Shown here one piece after another: positions 14,501 to 15,789 of a stretch of 15,789 bases of DNA. The notes beneath the pieces are model-generated. The model had not been told where the DNA came from. It saw nothing but the letters and a program-made list of their open reading frames with translations, and made no database searches. The position numbers and the translations under genes were made by a program. The stretch's first letter is position 1, and each line of letters starts with the position of its first letter. This stretch comes from Lachnospiraceae bacterium UBA4711 (GTDB lineage Bacteria; Bacillota; Clostridia; Lachnospirales; Lachnospiraceae): contig DHJV01000100.1 of the NCBI GenBank assembly GCA_002404515.1, forward strand, positions 6,137 to 21,925, written 5' to 3'.

Positions 14501-15580
14501 TTATTTCTTGATATATGCCTGTGTTCTCACACTGGTAATTCCCTGATAATTTCTTGCTGGTGCCTTGCCATTCTTCGGTACGAGAATGATCTGGATACCT
14601 TCGAGTCTCTTTGCAAGCCCTGCTGTTCCAGCTGCTTCGCCGTTCTTTGCCCAGCCAAGCCAGCCATAGGTCTGTGCATGGACACGATAATAAACATCGT
14701 AATGCGCTGCCATCTCGCCAGTCAGATTGATACGGATTGCTTCGAGACGCTTCGCCTGTCCGCTTGTACCAGACATTGCGCCATCACGCTTCCATGTGTT
14801 CTGATTGTTCTCATTTCCCTGCCAGCCGTATGTCTGCACATGAGTAGTGTAAACAATGCTTCCGTTGTATGGCTTGTTTGTGAGCTTGATGTTGATACCT
14901 TCGAGCCGCTTTGCCTGTCCGGAAGTACCACTCATCTGTCCGTTGTACTTCCATCCCTGCCAGCCGTATGTCTGTACATGTGTACGATATGCGATATTTA
15001 CATTTCTCTCGCCTGCCACACTTGGGTCGGTATTAGACGTTGCCTGATTGCCAACCACCGGTGAAGAACCGGCCTTTGCGATATAACTCTTTGCCTGATG
15101 TACACCGGATGCCGCATTCACACCTGCATAATTTAATCCCGGTGCGGATGTACCCTTCTTTACGACAACGATCTGGATACCTTCCAGTCTCTTTGCATAA
15201 CCGGCAGTTCCAGATGGCGCGCCATTCTTCGCCCAGCCAAGCCAGCCATAAGACTGTGCATGAACACGGTAGTACACGTCATACTTATCTTTATCTGCAC
15301 CTGTAAGCTGGATCTTGATTGCCTCGAGTCTCTTTGCCTCACCCTCAGTTCCGTTCATTTCACCGTTTGCGGACCAAGGTAACCAGCCGTAACTCTGGCA
15401 ATGGGTTGTGTACTGGATGCCAAGGTTTACATTTCCACTGACGGAAATCTTGATACCCTCCAGACGCTTTGCCTGTCCGGAAGTACCAGCCATTCTACCA
15501 TTTGTAAACCACTTGCTTGTGTTATTCTCATCGCCCTGCCAGCCGTAGGTCTGTACATGCGTTGTATAACGGGTTGTAAC
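14501..15580 (-). repeat. ChW cassette copy 2 (direct repeat of 8541-9599)
   Basis: This 1080-bp stretch encodes six ChW repeats and the C-terminus of the second surface protein. It is colinear with 8541-9599 in the same orientation and differs by scattered, mostly synonymous changes and a 21-bp insertion near 15090-15110 encoding GVHQAKS in the linker between repeats 3 and 4. Confidence 0.93.
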
Positions 15581-15789
15581 ATCAGGCGTTGGGTTCGGAT
15601 CTGGATCTGGGTCCGGCGTTGGTGTTGGTGTCGGGGTTGGCGTAGGCGTAGCACTGGAAACGGTTACATAAAAACGATGTGTAACATTTCCATCATTTGA
15701 AGCAGCTACGATGTATGTCTTTCCTGCTCCAACAGCCTTCGCCTCTCCGGTTACAGCGTCAACCGTAACAATATCTTCATTCTCACAGT
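14501..15789 (-). CDS. Second ChW-repeat surface protein, partial (N-terminus beyond window)
   Basis: The open frame runs uninterrupted to the right edge, so the Met near 15493 is internal. The 428 visible residues begin inside a bacterial Ig-like group 2 (Big_2) type domain (VTVDAVTGEAKAVGAGKTY, then about 20 residues to FYVTVSS). A Pro/Thr/Asp linker follows (TPTPTPTPTPTPDPDPDPNP), then six ChW repeats in two triplets, ending TQAYIKK like its neighbour. Each repeat keeps the GW and the AKRLE.I.I signature. The ChW part is about 92% identical by eye to that of the large surface protein, but the preceding domain is different: Ig-like here, cysteine ribbons there. The two are therefore domain-shuffled paralogues sharing one C-terminal targeting or binding cassette. 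The role is presumably surface attachment or ligand binding; no catalytic domain is visible in this part. Confidence 0.92.
   Translation of the reverse strand, partial: CENEDIVTVDAVTGEAKAVGAGKTYIVAASNDGNVTHRFYVTVSSATPTPTPTPTPTPDPDPDPNPTPDVTTRYTTHVQTYGWQGDENNTSKWFTNGRMAGTSGQAKRLEGIKISVSGNVNLGIQYTTHCQSYGWLPWSANGEMNGTEGEAKRLEAIKIQLTGADKDKYDVYYRVHAQSYGWLGWAKNGAPSGTAGYAKRLEGIQIVVVKKGTSAPGLNYAGVNAASGVHQAKSYIAKAGSSPVVGNQATSNTDPSVAGERNVNIAYRTHVQTYGWQGWKYNGQMSGTSGQAKRLEGINIKLTNKPYNGSIVYTTHVQTYGWQGNENNQNTWKRDGAMSGTSGQAKRLEAIRINLTGEMAAHYDVYYRVHAQTYGWLGWAKNGEAAGTAGLAKRLEGIQIILVPKNGKAPARNYQGITSVRTQAYIKK

Noticed and set aside
8541..15789. Mobile element or integron-like structure around the repeated cassettes
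   Set aside because: No transposase, integrase or terminal inverted repeats are visible; the repeats are coding ChW domains ending exactly at gene ends.

Overview
The window reads as chromosome of an anaerobic, endospore-forming Firmicute, most likely a gut Lachnospiraceae. This rests on a GlgC/GlgD pair of ADP-glucose pyrophosphorylase subunits, SpoVG, HPr kinase, a clear sporulation sigma-G, ChW-repeat surface proteins and moderate GC. The taxonomic call is inference from gene content; no rRNA is present. Every gene except sigG lies on the minus strand.

Region 1 (1-4550, minus) is a carbon-storage and catabolite-control block. In transcription order it holds glgC, glgD (1 nt apart), spoVG (own promoter overlapping the end of glgD, own terminator), hprK and a ROK glucokinase that runs off the left edge. 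It links glucose phosphorylation, HPr-Ser46 phosphorylation and glycogen precursor synthesis, with SpoVG in the middle.

Region 2 (4625-6483, minus) is a three-gene operon: NfeD-like membrane protein, SPFH/band-7 (paraslipin-type) protein, and an unrecognised 121-residue helical acidic protein.

Region 3 (6485-8483, minus) is typA/bipA, a translational GTPase, with a good extended -10 promoter and a strong intrinsic terminator.

Region 4 (8494-15789) is the accessory part. Two minus-strand genes encode secreted or surface proteins whose C-terminal halves of six ChW repeats are almost identical: a 1626-residue protein (complete) and a second protein (N-terminus beyond the right edge). The sporulation sigma factor sigG sits alone between them on the plus strand, so sigG is flanked by two ~1.06 kb direct repeats. 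Upstream of the large surface gene are two direct repeats, 21 bp apart, that resemble the VirR boxes bound by LytTR-type response regulators. They sit just upstream of a promoter with a poor -35.

The most interesting material is the ChW pair: a duplicated three-repeat superstructure, at least seven PPC-like beta modules in the large protein, possible VirR/LytTR-type control, and a sporulation gene placed where recombination could delete it.
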